Part shown: positions 1-10,014 of the stretch, piece by piece | How positions within the stretch are numbered: position 1 is the stretch's first letter | Layout of the letters: each line of letters opens with the position of its first letter | NCBI GenBank assembly: GCA_902576335.1 | Contig: CACGVC010000009.1 | Span: 1 to 36,316, forward strand | Reading direction: 5' to 3' | DNA length: 36,316 bases | From: an uncultured Pelagibacteraceae bacterium | Lineage (GTDB): Bacteria > Pseudomonadota > Alphaproteobacteria > Pelagibacterales > Pelagibacteraceae | Program-made: the position numbers and the translations under genes | Notes under the pieces: generated by a model | Told to the model about the DNA's origin: nothing | The model's input: the letters and a program-made list of their open reading frames with translations, nothing else | Database searches by the model: none

Positions 1-1129
1 TTTTTTGTCTTATTGAACTTCCTGAATTTATATCGATTGATACTAAAGCCTCTGTTGGGTTTACGACTAAGTAACCTCCAGATTTTAACTTTATTTCTGT
101 TTCAAATATTTGATTAAGCTTCTGTTCAATTCCCTCCTCAATGAACAATGGATTTTTACCTCTATACTTTTTAATTTTTTTTACATGTGAAGGCATCATC
201 ATTTTCATAAAATTTTGTGCTTTTTTATAACCTTCATTTCCCTCAACAAATATGTTTTGGGTATTTTCATCGTACATATCTCTAAGTGTTCTTTTTATAA
301 TTTCACTTTCTTGATGTATCAGAGAGGGTGCAATAGAATTAATTGCATTTTCTTTTATTTGATTCCAAGTATTTATTAATGTTTTTAAATCATGATCGAT
401 TTCATTTTTTGTTTTATTGCTTCCGGCTGTTCTAACTATTAATCCCATTTCTTTTGGTATTTCAATTTCGTTAAGTATTGATCTAATTTTTTTTCTATCG
501 GCCGGGTTAAATATTTTTCTAGAAATTCCCCCACCTTTTGGAGTATTAGGCATCAAAACAATATATTTTCCTGCTATAGATATAAAAGTACTTAATGCAG
601 CTCCTTTTTGACCTCTTTCATCTTTTATAACTTGAACAAGTATTACTTGATTAGGTTTGATTACCTCTTGTATCTTATACCTTTTAAATTTTGTTTTGTT
701 ATTGTTTTTTTTATCTTTAAAATCTTCGCTATTATCTTTTTCGTCTTGATTTTTTATTTCAATTGGATCCTCTAACTCTAAATTTCCTTCAGCAATACGC
801 TCTTCTTCTTTTTCTTCAACTTTTTTTGATAATTCTTCTCGAGCTTTTTCTTCCTCTAATTTAATTATTTCAAGATCACTTCTAGGAATTTGATAGTAGT
901 CCGATTGAATGTCATTAAAAGAGAGAAAGCCGTGTCTTTCTCTCCCAAAGTCTACAAATGCTGCTTGTAAAGATGGCTCAATTCTACTTACCTTGCCTAA
1001 ATAAATATTATTTTTAATTAAATTATTTTTTAAGCCCTCGTACTCGTAATCCTCAATATTATCATTTGATTTAAGTACAACTCTAGTTTCATTTGGATGC
1101 GAAGCATCAATATATAAATTTTTCTCCAT
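1..1129 (-). CDS. rne: Ribonuclease E/G family, N-terminal part (gene runs off the left edge)
   Basis: Reading leftwards from an ATG at 1129 the frame stays open for 376 codons to the window edge. An S1-type RNA-binding segment begins near residue 40 (IYLGKVSRIEPSLQAAFVDF) and resumes near residue 157 (VIKPNQVILVQVIKDERGQKG). Between them lies about 80 residues of charged, Glu/Lys-rich insertion; such S1 insertions are known in alphaproteobacterial RNase E. The last visible part, EALVSIDINSG, matches the catalytic metal-binding stretch of the family, with D366 in the place of E. coli D303. The enzyme would cleave mRNA and process rRNA as the core of a degradosome. The missing C-terminal part means RNase E and RNase G cannot be separated by length; the S1 insertion favours RNase E. 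The gene is divergent from the penicillin-binding protein gene. Confidence 0.9.
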   Translation of the reverse strand, partial: MEKNLYIDASHPNETRVVLKSNDNIEDYEYEGLKNNLIKNNIYLGKVSRIEPSLQAAFVDFGRERHGFLSFNDIQSDYYQIPRSDLEIIKLEEEKAREELSKKVEEKEEERIAEGNLELEDPIEIKNQDEKDNSEDFKDKKNNNKTKFKRYKIQEVIKPNQVILVQVIKDERGQKGAALSTFISIAGKYIVLMPNTPKGGGISRKIFNPADRKKIRSILNEIEIPKEMGLIVRTAGSNKTKNEIDHDLKTLINTWNQIKENAINSIAPSLIHQESEIIKRTLRDMYDENTQNIFVEGNEGYKKAQNFMKMMMPSHVKKIKKYRGKNPLFIEEGIEQKLNQIFETEIKLKSGGYLVVNPTEALVSIDINSGSSIRQK

Positions 1130-1228
1130 GGTTTATTTTTTGATTTTTTAATTAGATAATTCATTATAAATTTTGCGTATTCTTTTATGCCATATCTTTA
1201 ACAAATTCCCGTATATAATGGAATTAAA
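1130..1228. promoter_or_regulatory. Divergent promoter region between rne and the PBP1A gene
   Basis: This 99-base gap must drive both neighbours. A perfect TATAAT lies at 1214-1219 on the plus strand, only nine bases before the PBP1A start, so that transcript would have almost no leader. A second TATAAT reads on the minus strand at 1168-1163, about 34 bases before the rne start. Neither has a convincing -35 hexamer at 16-18 bases, so these are weak predictions in AT-rich DNA. Confidence 0.35.
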
Positions 1229-3565
1229 ATGAGTAAATTTTTAAAAAAAATATTTATTGGTATTATTGGTATTTCATTAATTTCCTTTACTTTAATCATG
1301 ATAATTTTGTGGAATTTTTCGAATAATATCCCTGACTATAAGTTTTTAAAGAACTATAAACCAACAGTATCGAGTAAAGTTTATTCAGGAAATGGTGAAT
1401 TGGTATCTGACTTCTCAAAAGAAAAAAGAATATTTGTTCCATATAGTTCTATCCCACAAAAAGTAATCAATGCTTTTTTATCTGCTGAAGATAAAAATTT
1501 TTTTTCACATCCTGGTGTAGATGCAAAAGGAGTCATTCGAGCAATTATTAACAATATTGGCAATTTATTTACCTCAAAAAGATTAGAGGGAGCATCTACG
1601 ATTACACAGCAAGTAGCAAAGAATTTCTTATTAACTAATGAAGTAAGCATAAATAGAAAAATTAAAGAGGCAATTCTTGCATTTAGAATTGAAAGAGCAC
1701 TTTCGAAGGAAAGGATACTTGAGTTATACTTGAATCAAATCTATTTGGGAAGTGGTGCATATGGGGTGGCAGCAGCTAGTTTGGAATATTTTGATAAATC
1801 AATAAAAGAACTAAATTATGTTGAGTCTGCGATGCTAGCAGCATTACCTAAGGCACCAAGCAAATATAACCCATACCGTAATTTGGACTTAGCTAAATTC
1901 AGAAGAGATTTAGTATTAAAAAATTTATTAGAAAATAATTTTATCAATTCAAATCAATATAAAAATTTTAAATCTCAAAAAATCCAACTTAAAAAAGCGA
2001 AAAAAGTTTTTCTTGAAGATGCTCAATATTACATTGAGGATGTGAGAAAAAATGTAATTGAAACCTTAACTTATGAGAAAGTCTACAAACAAGGATTTAA
2101 TATCAATACACCTATCAATCTAGAATTACAAAAAATTGCTACTGCATCACTAAGAGAGGGATTAATTGAGTATGATAAAAGAAAAGGTTGGAGAGGACCA
2201 ATTAAGAATAAAAAATTTAATAAAAATTGGTTTAATGATCTTGATAAATACGAAATAGAAAAGTCGATAAACTGGAAAATAGCGATAATAAAAAAAATAA
2301 ATAAATTTTCTGCTGAAATAGAAACTAAAGATAAATTAAAAGGCGTTATAAAATATCAAGATATAACTTGGACTAAAAAAGAATTTGATGATTTATTAAA
2401 AGTTGGAGACGTTGTTTATGTCGAGCAAATTTCAGAAAATAATTTTAGTCTCAAACAAATTCCTAAAATTAATGGAGGTATCGTTGTTATGGATCCCTTC
2501 ACTGGAAGAGTAATGGCTATTTCAGGGGGTTTTAGTTTTAAAAATAGTGAGTTTAATAGAGCTTCGCAAGCCTTAAGGCAACCAGGATCAGCATTTAAAC
2601 CTTTTGTATATGCTTTAGCTTTAGAAAATAATTTCACCCCTTCGTCTTTAGTTTTAGATGCACCTCTAGTTTTAGATCAAGGGTCAGATCTGAAAATGTG
2701 GAAGCCTGAAAATTACGGAAAAAAATTTTATGGTCCTTCTACTTTAAGAGTGGGCTTAGAAAAATCTAGAAATTTGATGACGGTTCGGATTGCGCAAAAA
2801 ATAGGTATAAAAAATTTGGCTAAATTTTCCAAAAATCTTGGTATATATGATGAACCTGAAGAACTTTTATCGATATCCTTAGGTTCCGCAGAAACTACAC
2901 TATTAAAACTTACATCTGCTTATTCTGCTTTTGTTAATGGAGGCAAGTTAGTAACACCAATTTTAATTGATCGTATTCAAGATAGTGAGGGAAATACAAT
3001 ATTAAATAACGAAAAAAGAAACTGTAGTAATTGTGATATAATTTCATTTACTGGAAGCGCTTATCCTGAAATTAAAGATACTTATAAACAAATTTTCTCA
3101 CCTCAAACGGCTTATCAAGTTACGTCATTATTAGAGGGAGTAGTTAAAAGAGGAACTGGAAAGAAATTAAGAGATCTTAACTTAAATCTAGCAGGCAAAA
3201 CTGGTACAACTAACGAAAATACTGATACGTGGTTTATTGGTTTTACATCAAACTTGGTTGTAGGTGTTTATGTAGGAATGGATAATCCTGAACCCTTGGG
3301 CAAGTTTGAAACTGGTTCAAAAACAGCTTTACCTATATTTAAAAAATTTGTTGAAAGAGCTGTGAAAAAATCAGATGCGAGACCTTTTAAAGTATCAAAA
3401 GGTATTACAATGATGGTAGTTGATCAATTAACTGGACAAAAAGCTAAATTTACATCAAAGAACACAATTTTAGAGGCTTATAAAAGCAAAAATGTAATTG
3501 ATGGTAAAATATTATATTCAAATAATAATAGATTAGATAGCAATAATATATTAAGGTTTTATTAA
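1229..3565 (+). CDS. mrcA: Penicillin-binding protein 1A (bifunctional transglycosylase/transpeptidase)
   Basis: The 778-residue protein has the full class A PBP layout. It starts with a membrane anchor at about residues 7-30. A family 51 glycosyltransferase domain follows, with catalytic E87 in the EDKNFF motif, then GASTITQQVAKNF near 121-133 and the ERILELYLNQIYLG helix near 161-174. The penicillin-binding domain carries SxxK at S454-K457, SxN at S513-N515 and KTGT at 657-660. It polymerises and cross-links peptidoglycan on the outer face of the inner membrane. Length is ordinary for alphaproteobacterial PBP1A. Its TAA overlaps the prfB ATG by one base, so the two are probably co-transcribed and translationally coupled. 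Confidence 0.96.
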   Translation: MSKFLKKIFIGIIGISLISFTLIMIILWNFSNNIPDYKFLKNYKPTVSSKVYSGNGELVSDFSKEKRIFVPYSSIPQKVINAFLSAEDKNFFSHPGVDAKGVIRAIINNIGNLFTSKRLEGASTITQQVAKNFLLTNEVSINRKIKEAILAFRIERALSKERILELYLNQIYLGSGAYGVAAASLEYFDKSIKELNYVESAMLAALPKAPSKYNPYRNLDLAKFRRDLVLKNLLENNFINSNQYKNFKSQKIQLKKAKKVFLEDAQYYIEDVRKNVIETLTYEKVYKQGFNINTPINLELQKIATASLREGLIEYDKRKGWRGPIKNKKFNKNWFNDLDKYEIEKSINWKIAIIKKINKFSAEIETKDKLKGVIKYQDITWTKKEFDDLLKVGDVVYVEQISENNFSLKQIPKINGGIVVMDPFTGRVMAISGGFSFKNSEFNRASQALRQPGSAFKPFVYALALENNFTPSSLVLDAPLVLDQGSDLKMWKPENYGKKFYGPSTLRVGLEKSRNLMTVRIAQKIGIKNLAKFSKNLGIYDEPEELLSISLGSAETTLLKLTSAYSAFVNGGKLVTPILIDRIQDSEGNTILNNEKRNCSNCDIISFTGSAYPEIKDTYKQIFSPQTAYQVTSLLEGVVKRGTGKKLRDLNLNLAGKTGTTNENTDTWFIGFTSNLVVGVYVGMDNPEPLGKFETGSKTALPIFKKFVERAVKKSDARPFKVSKGITMMVVDQLTGQKAKFTSKNTILEAYKSKNVIDGKILYSNNNRLDSNNILRFY

Positions 3566-4660
3566 TGGATTCAAAATACTTAGACTTTAAAAGAGATATC
3601 GAAAAAATAAATCAAAGAGTGAAGGAGTATCTTTGAAAAGAACGATATCTATAAAAAATTAGAAAGCCATAATAAAAAGATACTTGAAGCAAATTTTTGG
3701 AAAGATAAATCAACCTCCCAGAAAGTTATTAAAGAAAAAAAATTGTACGAAGAATTAGTGAGTTCCTACGAAAAATCTATAAATAATTTAATAGATTTTG
3801 ATGAACTAAATAAATTAGCTATAGAGGAAAGAAATACAAGTTTTCAAAATGAATTATTAAAAAACATTAAAGGTTTAAGAGAATTAGTAAAAAAAAATGA
3901 GATAAGATGTTTCTTGTCAAATGAAGCAGACTCTCTTGATTGCTATATAGAGATTCATGCAGGTGCGGGTGGTACAGAAAGTCAGGATTGGGCAGAAATG
4001 TTGAGAAGAATGTATCTAAAATGGTCTGTTCAAAAAAAGTTTAAATCAAGTTTGATTAGTGAACACAAAGGTGACGAAGCAGGAATTAAATCATCTACAA
4101 TTAAAATTGAGGGAGATTATATTTTTGGATGGTTAAAAAAAGAGTCAGGCATTCATAGACTGGTGAGAATTTCACCATTCGACTCTGGTGCTAGAAGACA
4201 CACAAGTTTCGCAAGTATTTGGGTCTATCCGGTCGTAGATGAAAACATCAATATAGAAATATTGGATAAAGATTTAAGAATTGATACTTATCGTTCGAGT
4301 GGAGCAGGGGGGCAACATGTTAATACTACAGATAGCGCTGTAAGAATTACTCATTTACCCACAAAAATTGTTGTTCAGTGCCAAAATGAGAGATCTCAAC
4401 ATAAAAATAAAGAAACATGCTTAAACATGCTTAAAGCAAGACTTTATGATTTTGAAATAAAAAAAAAGGAAAAAGAAAATCAAAGTCATGAATCTACAAA
4501 ATCAGAAATTGGATGGGGTCATCAGATTAGATCTTATGTTTTACAACCTTATAGACTTGTAAAGGACAATAGGTCAAATCATGAATGTTCAGATCCAGAT
4601 AAAGTGTTAAACGGAGATATTGATCAGTTTTTAGAGAAATCATTGTATCAAGATATATGA
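3565..4660 (+). CDS. prfB: Peptide chain release factor 2, decoded through a +1 programmed frameshift
   Basis: Translation from ATG 3565 gives 23 codons ending in Leu (CTT, 3631-3633) and then an in-frame TGA at 3634-3636. Shifting +1 resumes at GAA 3635 and continues to the TGA at 4658-4660, giving 364 residues, almost the same as E. coli RF2 (365). The shifted frame contains the stop-recognition SPF tripeptide at residues 203-205 and the GGQ peptidyl-tRNA hydrolysis motif at 248-250. RF2 reads UGA and UAA. Starting the gene downstream of the TGA would delete the N-terminal helical domain. The 3' end overlaps the next gene by four bases (ATGA). Confidence 0.95.
3622..3636 (+). promoter_or_regulatory. 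RF2 autoregulatory +1 frameshift signal
   Basis: The order is AAGGAG (3622-3627), TAT, CTT (3631-3633), TGA (3634-3636). This matches the known RF2 device: an internal Shine-Dalgarno-like hexamer placed three bases before a slippery CUU next to a UGA stop. When RF2 is scarce the ribosome pauses at UGA and slips +1, making more RF2. The spacing is the same as in E. coli. Confidence 0.93.
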
Positions 4661-6843
4661 AAATAATTTCAAAAATTACAATAATATTTACCTTAGTTAT
4701 TATTATATTTTTAACTTATTTTAGTTTGGTAGGTATTGAAACAGATCAATTTAATAATCAAATAAAAAGTAAATTGACAAGTATAAATAAGGACCTCGAT
4801 CTTGAATTAAAGCAAGTAAATTTAAAGCTTAACCCATTAGAATTAAAATTAAATGTAAAAATTTTAGGCGCAAAAATTAAAAATAAAAAAGAGGTTTTAG
4901 AAACCGAAAGTATTAAAACTAAAATATCGTTAATTTCTTTTTTTAAAAATGAGTTCGTGATTAAAAATCTTGATATTTCAACTAAGTCTATAAATATTGA
5001 AGATTTAATATCATTTACTAAAACTTTTTATAATAACCCAAATATTATAATTTTTGAAAAATTTTTTCAAGTTAAAGGTTTTATTGTAGCAGATTTAAGA
5101 ATTAATTTTGATAATAAAGGAAATATAAAAAATAATTATTTTGCCAAAGGATATGTAAAAGATACAAAATTGAGTTTGTTTAAGAATTATAAATTAAATG
5201 ACTTAAATTTTGTATTTAAAATTGAGAGAGATAATTTAGAAATTCAAGATAGTGAATTTACATTAAATGATATTAATTTTATTTCAGACAAAATAAACCT
5301 AAAAAAAAATAAACAAGGATTTACATTAAAAGGAAACCTTAATAATAAGATTGTTGAGTTAAACAATAAAAATTTTGCTGTGTTTGAAGAAAAAATTATC
5401 CCAAATTTAGGTTTTGAAAAAATAATTTTCAGTTCGAAAAATGAATTTTCACTCAACTTAGATAAAAATTTTAAAATTTCAAATGAGTATATACTTTCTA
5501 ACATTGATATTAAAAAATTTCAAATAACAAACACTTATAAATTAAAAAATGTTTTCCCAAAAATTAATGATAAAATTTTCATCGAAAATAATAATCTAAA
5601 AATAGAATATAATAAAAATAATCTTTATATTGAAGGAAAGGGTAATATTTATCTGCAAAATAATAAAGATTATATTGATTTTAAAGTTGAAAAAAAAAAT
5701 CAATTAATAAATTTTGAGGGTTTGATAAAATTAGAGAAAAATCCTTTCATCATAAATTTCTTAAACTTTGAAAAAGATAAAAATTATGAGACAAAAATTA
5801 AATTTAATGGATATAGGGACACTACAAAAAAAATTTTTCTAAAATCGATTAGGCTCGATGAAAATAAAAACACTATTGAGGCAAAAAATATCCAACTTTC
5901 CTCTAATTTTAAGATAAAAAGTATTACCAATATTAATGCTGATTATGTAGATATCCAAGATCAAAAAAATATTTTTAACATAAAAAAAACTAATAATAAA
6001 TATGTACTACAGGGAAGTGCTTTTAATGGGGATAGCCTACTTGAAAATATTTTAGTTGGTGATGAAAATAAAGATTATTTTAATGAAGATTTTGAATTGA
6101 TTTTAAAAATTGAAAATGTTCGTTTAGATACCGAGTTCAATTTAAAAAATTTATCCGGTAACTTAAAATTTAAAAAACAAAAATTGTTTGAAGGAAATCT
6201 CAAAGGAGATTTTACAAACCAAAAAAAGATGAAATTTACAGTTATTACGAAAGATAATAAAACTATTACTACTTTATTTTTAGATTTTGCTAAACCAATA
6301 GTTAAAAAATATAAATTTATTAAAGGGTTTGATGATGGGATTTTAGACTTTTATAGTATTAAAGATGGTGATGTTTCGAATTCTACCCTAAAAATCTATG
6401 ATTTTAAGTTAAAAGAACTTCCTACTTTAACCAAATTACTAACTCTTGCTTCTTTACAAGGTATTGCCGATATTTTGTCTGGTGAGGGAATAAGATTTGA
6501 TGAATTTGAGATGAAGTTTGAAAATGAAAAAAAGTTAATGACTATAAATGAAATCTATGCAATAGGGCCCGCGATATCCGTATTGATGAATGGATACGTC
6601 AAAAAAGATGAGTTGATAAGCCTGAGAGGAACATTGGTTCCAGCAACTACAATCAATAAAGCAATAGGGACTATTCCTGTTTTGGGGAAAATATTAGTTG
6701 GCTCGAAAACTGGGGAGGGTGTTTTTGGCGTAAGTTTTAAAGTTAAAGGTCCACCTAAAAATTTAGAGACATCTGTTAATCCGATTAAGACTTTAACTCC
6801 AAGATTTATAACAAGAACTCTAGAAAAAATTAAAAAAAACTAA
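4657..6843 (+). CDS. AsmA-like/DUF3971-type envelope protein with one N-terminal membrane anchor
   Basis: This 728-residue protein has a single hydrophobic segment at about residues 4-24 and then a long, Asn/Lys/Ile-rich, probably beta-rich periplasmic region. The end resembles the AsmA-like C-terminal domain of YhdP/TamB-type proteins, with the pattern GTLVPATTINKAIGTIPVLG followed by GEGVFGVSFKVKGP and a closing NP-containing segment. Family members are repeat-beta-groove proteins thought to carry phospholipid between inner and outer membrane; the exact role here is inferred. The start ATG overlaps the prfB stop, so it is the last gene of mrcA-prfB-asmA. The 3' end overlaps the tyrS stop by four bases, tail to tail. 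Confidence 0.75.
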   Translation: MKIISKITIIFTLVIIIFLTYFSLVGIETDQFNNQIKSKLTSINKDLDLELKQVNLKLNPLELKLNVKILGAKIKNKKEVLETESIKTKISLISFFKNEFVIKNLDISTKSINIEDLISFTKTFYNNPNIIIFEKFFQVKGFIVADLRINFDNKGNIKNNYFAKGYVKDTKLSLFKNYKLNDLNFVFKIERDNLEIQDSEFTLNDINFISDKINLKKNKQGFTLKGNLNNKIVELNNKNFAVFEEKIIPNLGFEKIIFSSKNEFSLNLDKNFKISNEYILSNIDIKKFQITNTYKLKNVFPKINDKIFIENNNLKIEYNKNNLYIEGKGNIYLQNNKDYIDFKVEKKNQLINFEGLIKLEKNPFIINFLNFEKDKNYETKIKFNGYRDTTKKIFLKSIRLDENKNTIEAKNIQLSSNFKIKSITNINADYVDIQDQKNIFNIKKTNNKYVLQGSAFNGDSLLENILVGDENKDYFNEDFELILKIENVRLDTEFNLKNLSGNLKFKKQKLFEGNLKGDFTNQKKMKFTVITKDNKTITTLFLDFAKPIVKKYKFIKGFDDGILDFYSIKDGDVSNSTLKIYDFKLKELPTLTKLLTLASLQGIADILSGEGIRFDEFEMKFENEKKLMTINEIYAIGPAISVLMNGYVKKDELISLRGTLVPATTINKAIGTIPVLGKILVGSKTGEGVFGVSFKVKGPPKNLETSVNPIKTLTPRFITRTLEKIKKN

Positions 6844-8068
6844 CTCAATTGAATTCTTATATGTCTTTTTTTCCCAATCGATAATTTAACATAGTTATCT
6901 TTAAAAATTTTATCTGAAATTATAAACTTTTCATCCTCAATAATTTGATTATTTATTTTGACTGCTTTGCCTTTAATCAATCTCCTTACCTCACTTTTTG
7001 ATTGCTCAAATTTTGCCAAAACAACCAAATCAATAATATTTATATTTTCATTCAATATTTTTCTATTTAATTTAACTGATGGAAGACTTAAACCTGAGGA
7101 ACTATCTGAAAATGCTTCTTTTGCGATTTTTTCTGATTTTAATGACTCTTTTTTACCATGAAGCATTTCAGTTGTTTTATTTGCAAGTAAAATTTTTAAC
7201 TGATTTATATTTTGGTCACTAAAATTTTCAATTTCTTCAGTCTCAATATCCGTGAAAAATTTTAGGAATTTCTTTACATCTCTATCATCTGTATTTCGCC
7301 AAAATTGCCAATAGTCGTATGGCGAAAGAAATTTTTTATCAAGCCAAACTGCGCCATCAGCAGTTTTACCCATTTTGGCTCCACTTGCTAAAGTAATTAA
7401 TGGCGTGGTTAAACCAAAAGCTTCTTTATCAGAATATTTTTTGATTAAATCAACACCATTAATTATATTCCCCCACTGGTCTGACCCACCTATTTGCAAT
7501 ATGCAATCTTCTTTATTGTTTAATTCTAAAAAATCGTATGCCTGTAGTATCATATAATTGAACTCCATGTAACTCAATGACTGCTCTCTTTCCAAACGTG
7601 TTTTAACACTATCAAATGATAGCATTTTATTTATAGTGAAATGTTTACCAATTTTTCTTAAAAAATTAATATAGTTAAGGTTCTTTAACCATTTATAATT
7701 ATCCACAAATATTGGTTTTGTTTTCTTATTTTTTTTATCTAGAAATTTTTCTAATATTTTTTTAATATTTTTTGAATTTTTTAAAATCTCTTTTTCAGAT
7801 AGTAATTTACGTGTTTTATCTTTTCCAGATGGGTCCCCAATTCTTGTAGTGCCCCCTCCTAATAACACTATTGGTCTGTGACCATGCTTTTGGAGAAGCC
7901 TTAAACACATTATTTGAAGTAAACTACCCACATGAAGACTTTCAGCAGTGCAATCAAAACCTATATATGCCGAAATTTTTTTTTGTCTAATAACTCTGAG
8001 AGCTCATTCTCACTAGTACATTGATAAAAAAAACCTCTTTCTTTAAATTCTTTTAAAAATTTATTCAT
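6840..8068 (-). CDS. tyrS: Tyrosyl-tRNA synthetase, interrupted by an apparent one-base frameshift near the N-terminus
   Basis: Class I tyrosyl-tRNA synthetase charging tRNA-Tyr. From ATG 8068 the first 28 codons (MNKFLKEFKERGFFYQCTSE onward, ending LLD) are in one frame. They run into an A9 tract (plus-strand T9 at 7976-7984) and would stop at a TAG soon after. The rest lies one base off: ISAYIGFDCTAESLHVGSL, with the HIGH-type motif, then the tyrosine pocket QIGGSDQWGN, KMGKT near residue 232, and a C-terminal S4 RNA-binding domain. Adding one A to the run gives a continuous 409-residue protein of normal length. A GTG at 7931 opens the downstream frame but would drop the ATP-binding start, so it is not a credible start. 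Divergent from anmK. Confidence 0.9.
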
Positions 8069-8115
8069 AAGCTTATAGTCTTACAATATACAAATTATTT
8101 TAAAAAAAAATAAGA

Positions 8116-9279
8116 ATGGGTAAGTTATATACAGCATTAGGATTAATGAGCGGAACTTCAATAGACGGAGTAGATGCATCTATAATAAAGTCTGATGGTG
8201 AGCGAGTATATTCAGCTTTATTTGACAGGTATTTTGAGTATGGGGATAAAATAAGACAAAAAATACTTGATATTAGAGCAAAAATTTTAGTTCCAGATCA
8301 CCTCATTAAACATGAAAGCGAAATTCAAGATATCGAAAGAGAAATTACACTCTTCCATTCAAATGTAGTTAAGGAAATTTTAAACAATAATAAAATAGAT
8401 TTAGATTTATTAGGCTTTCACGGACAAACGATATTTCACGATAGTAAAAAAAAAATTACTAAACAATTAGGTGATGGAAAACTCTTATCACAATTAACAA
8501 AAAAAAAGGTAGTTTATAATTTTAGACAAAACGATTTAAAAAATGGAGGTCAGGGTGCTCCATTAACACCAATTTTTCATAACTTAATTGCAAACACGTA
8601 TTTAAAAGAAAAATTGAATAAATCTTATTCTGTTAATTTTGTTAATATTGGAGGAATTTCAAATATTACACAAACAGTTAAATGGGATGAATTAGATAAA
8701 AAAAAAAATTATATAAAAGCATGTGATATAGCTCCAGGAAATTGTTTGATAGATGAGTGGGTTAGAAAAAAATCAAAAAAGAAATATGATATTGGTGGAA
8801 CATTAGCAAGTATTGGCAAAACAGATGAATTAATTCTAAATCAAGCTTTAGAAAATTTTAATATTGGTCCACCTTATAAAGACTCATTAGATATAAAAGA
8901 TTTTGATATATCTTTTGCAAAGGGCCTTTCTTTGGAAGATGGAACATCGACATTAGCAGATTTTACCTCATCACAAATTTCAAAAGCTCTAAAATATTTT
9001 AAAGATCCAGAAAAAAATACAATATTTTTAGTTTGTGGTGGAGGGAGAAAAAATAAATATTTAATGAAATCAATCTTAAGATCATTTGATATTATTAAAG
9101 ACTCAAAAAAAATAAACTTTTATCCTGTTGAAGAGTATGGCATTGACGGTGACTTTGTAGAGTCACAAGCTTTTGGATATCTTGCAATTAGATCTATTTT
9201 GAAATTACCAATTTCTTTTCCTAATACAACTGGATGTAAAAAACCAATTTCTGGAGGTGAAATAGTTGAGAACTTTTAA
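8116..9279 (+). CDS. anmK: Anhydro-N-acetylmuramic acid kinase
   Basis: The 387-residue protein opens with the AnmK signature GLMSGTSIDGVDASI, followed by LGFHGQTIFH, VNIGGISNIT and DIAPGNCLIDEW, all characteristic of this ASKHA-fold kinase family. The enzyme converts 1,6-anhydro-MurNAc and ATP to MurNAc-6-phosphate during cell-wall recycling. The length matches the family (about 370-390). The gene is divergent from tyrS across only 47 bases, a pairing seen in other alphaproteobacteria. The stop overlaps the stop of the following minus-strand hydrolase by four bases. Confidence 0.93.
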   Translation: MGKLYTALGLMSGTSIDGVDASIIKSDGERVYSALFDRYFEYGDKIRQKILDIRAKILVPDHLIKHESEIQDIEREITLFHSNVVKEILNNNKIDLDLLGFHGQTIFHDSKKKITKQLGDGKLLSQLTKKKVVYNFRQNDLKNGGQGAPLTPIFHNLIANTYLKEKLNKSYSVNFVNIGGISNITQTVKWDELDKKKNYIKACDIAPGNCLIDEWVRKKSKKKYDIGGTLASIGKTDELILNQALENFNIGPPYKDSLDIKDFDISFAKGLSLEDGTSTLADFTSSQISKALKYFKDPEKNTIFLVCGGGRKNKYLMKSILRSFDIIKDSKKINFYPVEEYGIDGDFVESQAFGYLAIRSILKLPISFPNTTGCKKPISGGEIVENF

Positions 9280-9932
9280 TATAAAGCAGTCTCTTTTTTA
9301 ATGTATTTATCTAAAACTTTGACTAAATTGATCTCATTTTTCGAAAAAAAATGATTAGCATCTTGAACAGCTTGAAATTCAACTTTTATACCTTTTTGAT
9401 CACTCAGTCTTTTATTTAATTCATTAATATAATCAATCGGAACTAATTCATCTTTTTTTCCATAAACCATTAATCCAGATGTAGGACATGGTGATAAAAA
9501 AGAAAAATCATAAACATTTGGCTGAGGTGATATTGCAATAAATCTATTTATTTCTGGTCTTCTCATTAAAAGTTGCATTGCAATTAATGAGCCGAAAGAA
9601 AACCCAGAGACCCAACATTGTGAATTGTCAAAATTTTCTCTTTCTAGCCAATCTAATGCAGCAGCTGCATCAGCAAGTTCGCCTTGTCCATTATCAAATT
9701 CACCATCACTTTTTCCAACACCTCTAAAATTTACCCGACAAACTGAAAAGTTGTTATCCATAAAAGAGTGAAATGTTTCCACAACAACCTTGTTATTCAT
9801 TGTTCCTCCATACTGGGGATGTGGTTGTAATATTAATGCGATTGGTGAAGTACTTTTTTTACTTTTAAAATATTTAGCCTCAAGTCTTCCAGCTGGACCA
9901 GGAATAAAAATTTCTAAAATTTTATTATCCAT
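9276..9932 (-). CDS. Alpha/beta hydrolase (serine hydrolase-like)
   Basis: This 218-residue cytoplasmic protein has an alpha/beta-hydrolase layout. LQPHPQYGGTMNNK forms an oxyanion-type loop, GFSFG carries the nucleophile S112, YGKKDELVP places an acidic residue at D161, and DANHFFSKN gives H194. It belongs with the short alphaproteobacterial hydrolases that start with a phosphate- or ester-like beta strand and contain FRGVGKSDGEFDNG. The substrate is unknown. It is divergent from iscR across 133 bases and convergent with anmK. It has no signal peptide. Confidence 0.75.
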   Translation of the reverse strand: MDNKILEIFIPGPAGRLEAKYFKSKKSTSPIALILQPHPQYGGTMNNKVVVETFHSFMDNNFSVCRVNFRGVGKSDGEFDNGQGELADAAAALDWLERENFDNSQCWVSGFSFGSLIAMQLLMRRPEINRFIAISPQPNVYDFSFLSPCPTSGLMVYGKKDELVPIDYINELNKRLSDQKGIKVEFQAVQDANHFFSKNEINLVKVLDKYIKKETALY

Positions 9933-10014
9933 AATTGTTATTGATAACTATTCTCAAAAAAAAATTAGACATATCACATGTGCGTGACAAAATGTTATTT
10001 TTTTTTGTTACCAG

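Noticed and set aside
3743..4660. Release factor 2 starting at the TTG at 3743
   Set aside because: This would remove the conserved N-terminal domain; the ATG at 3565 plus a classical +1 shift gives the normal length.
9976..9981. CACATGTG palindrome upstream of iscR
   Set aside because: Eight-base palindromes are common by chance and this one lies outside the promoter; no known regulator site is matched.
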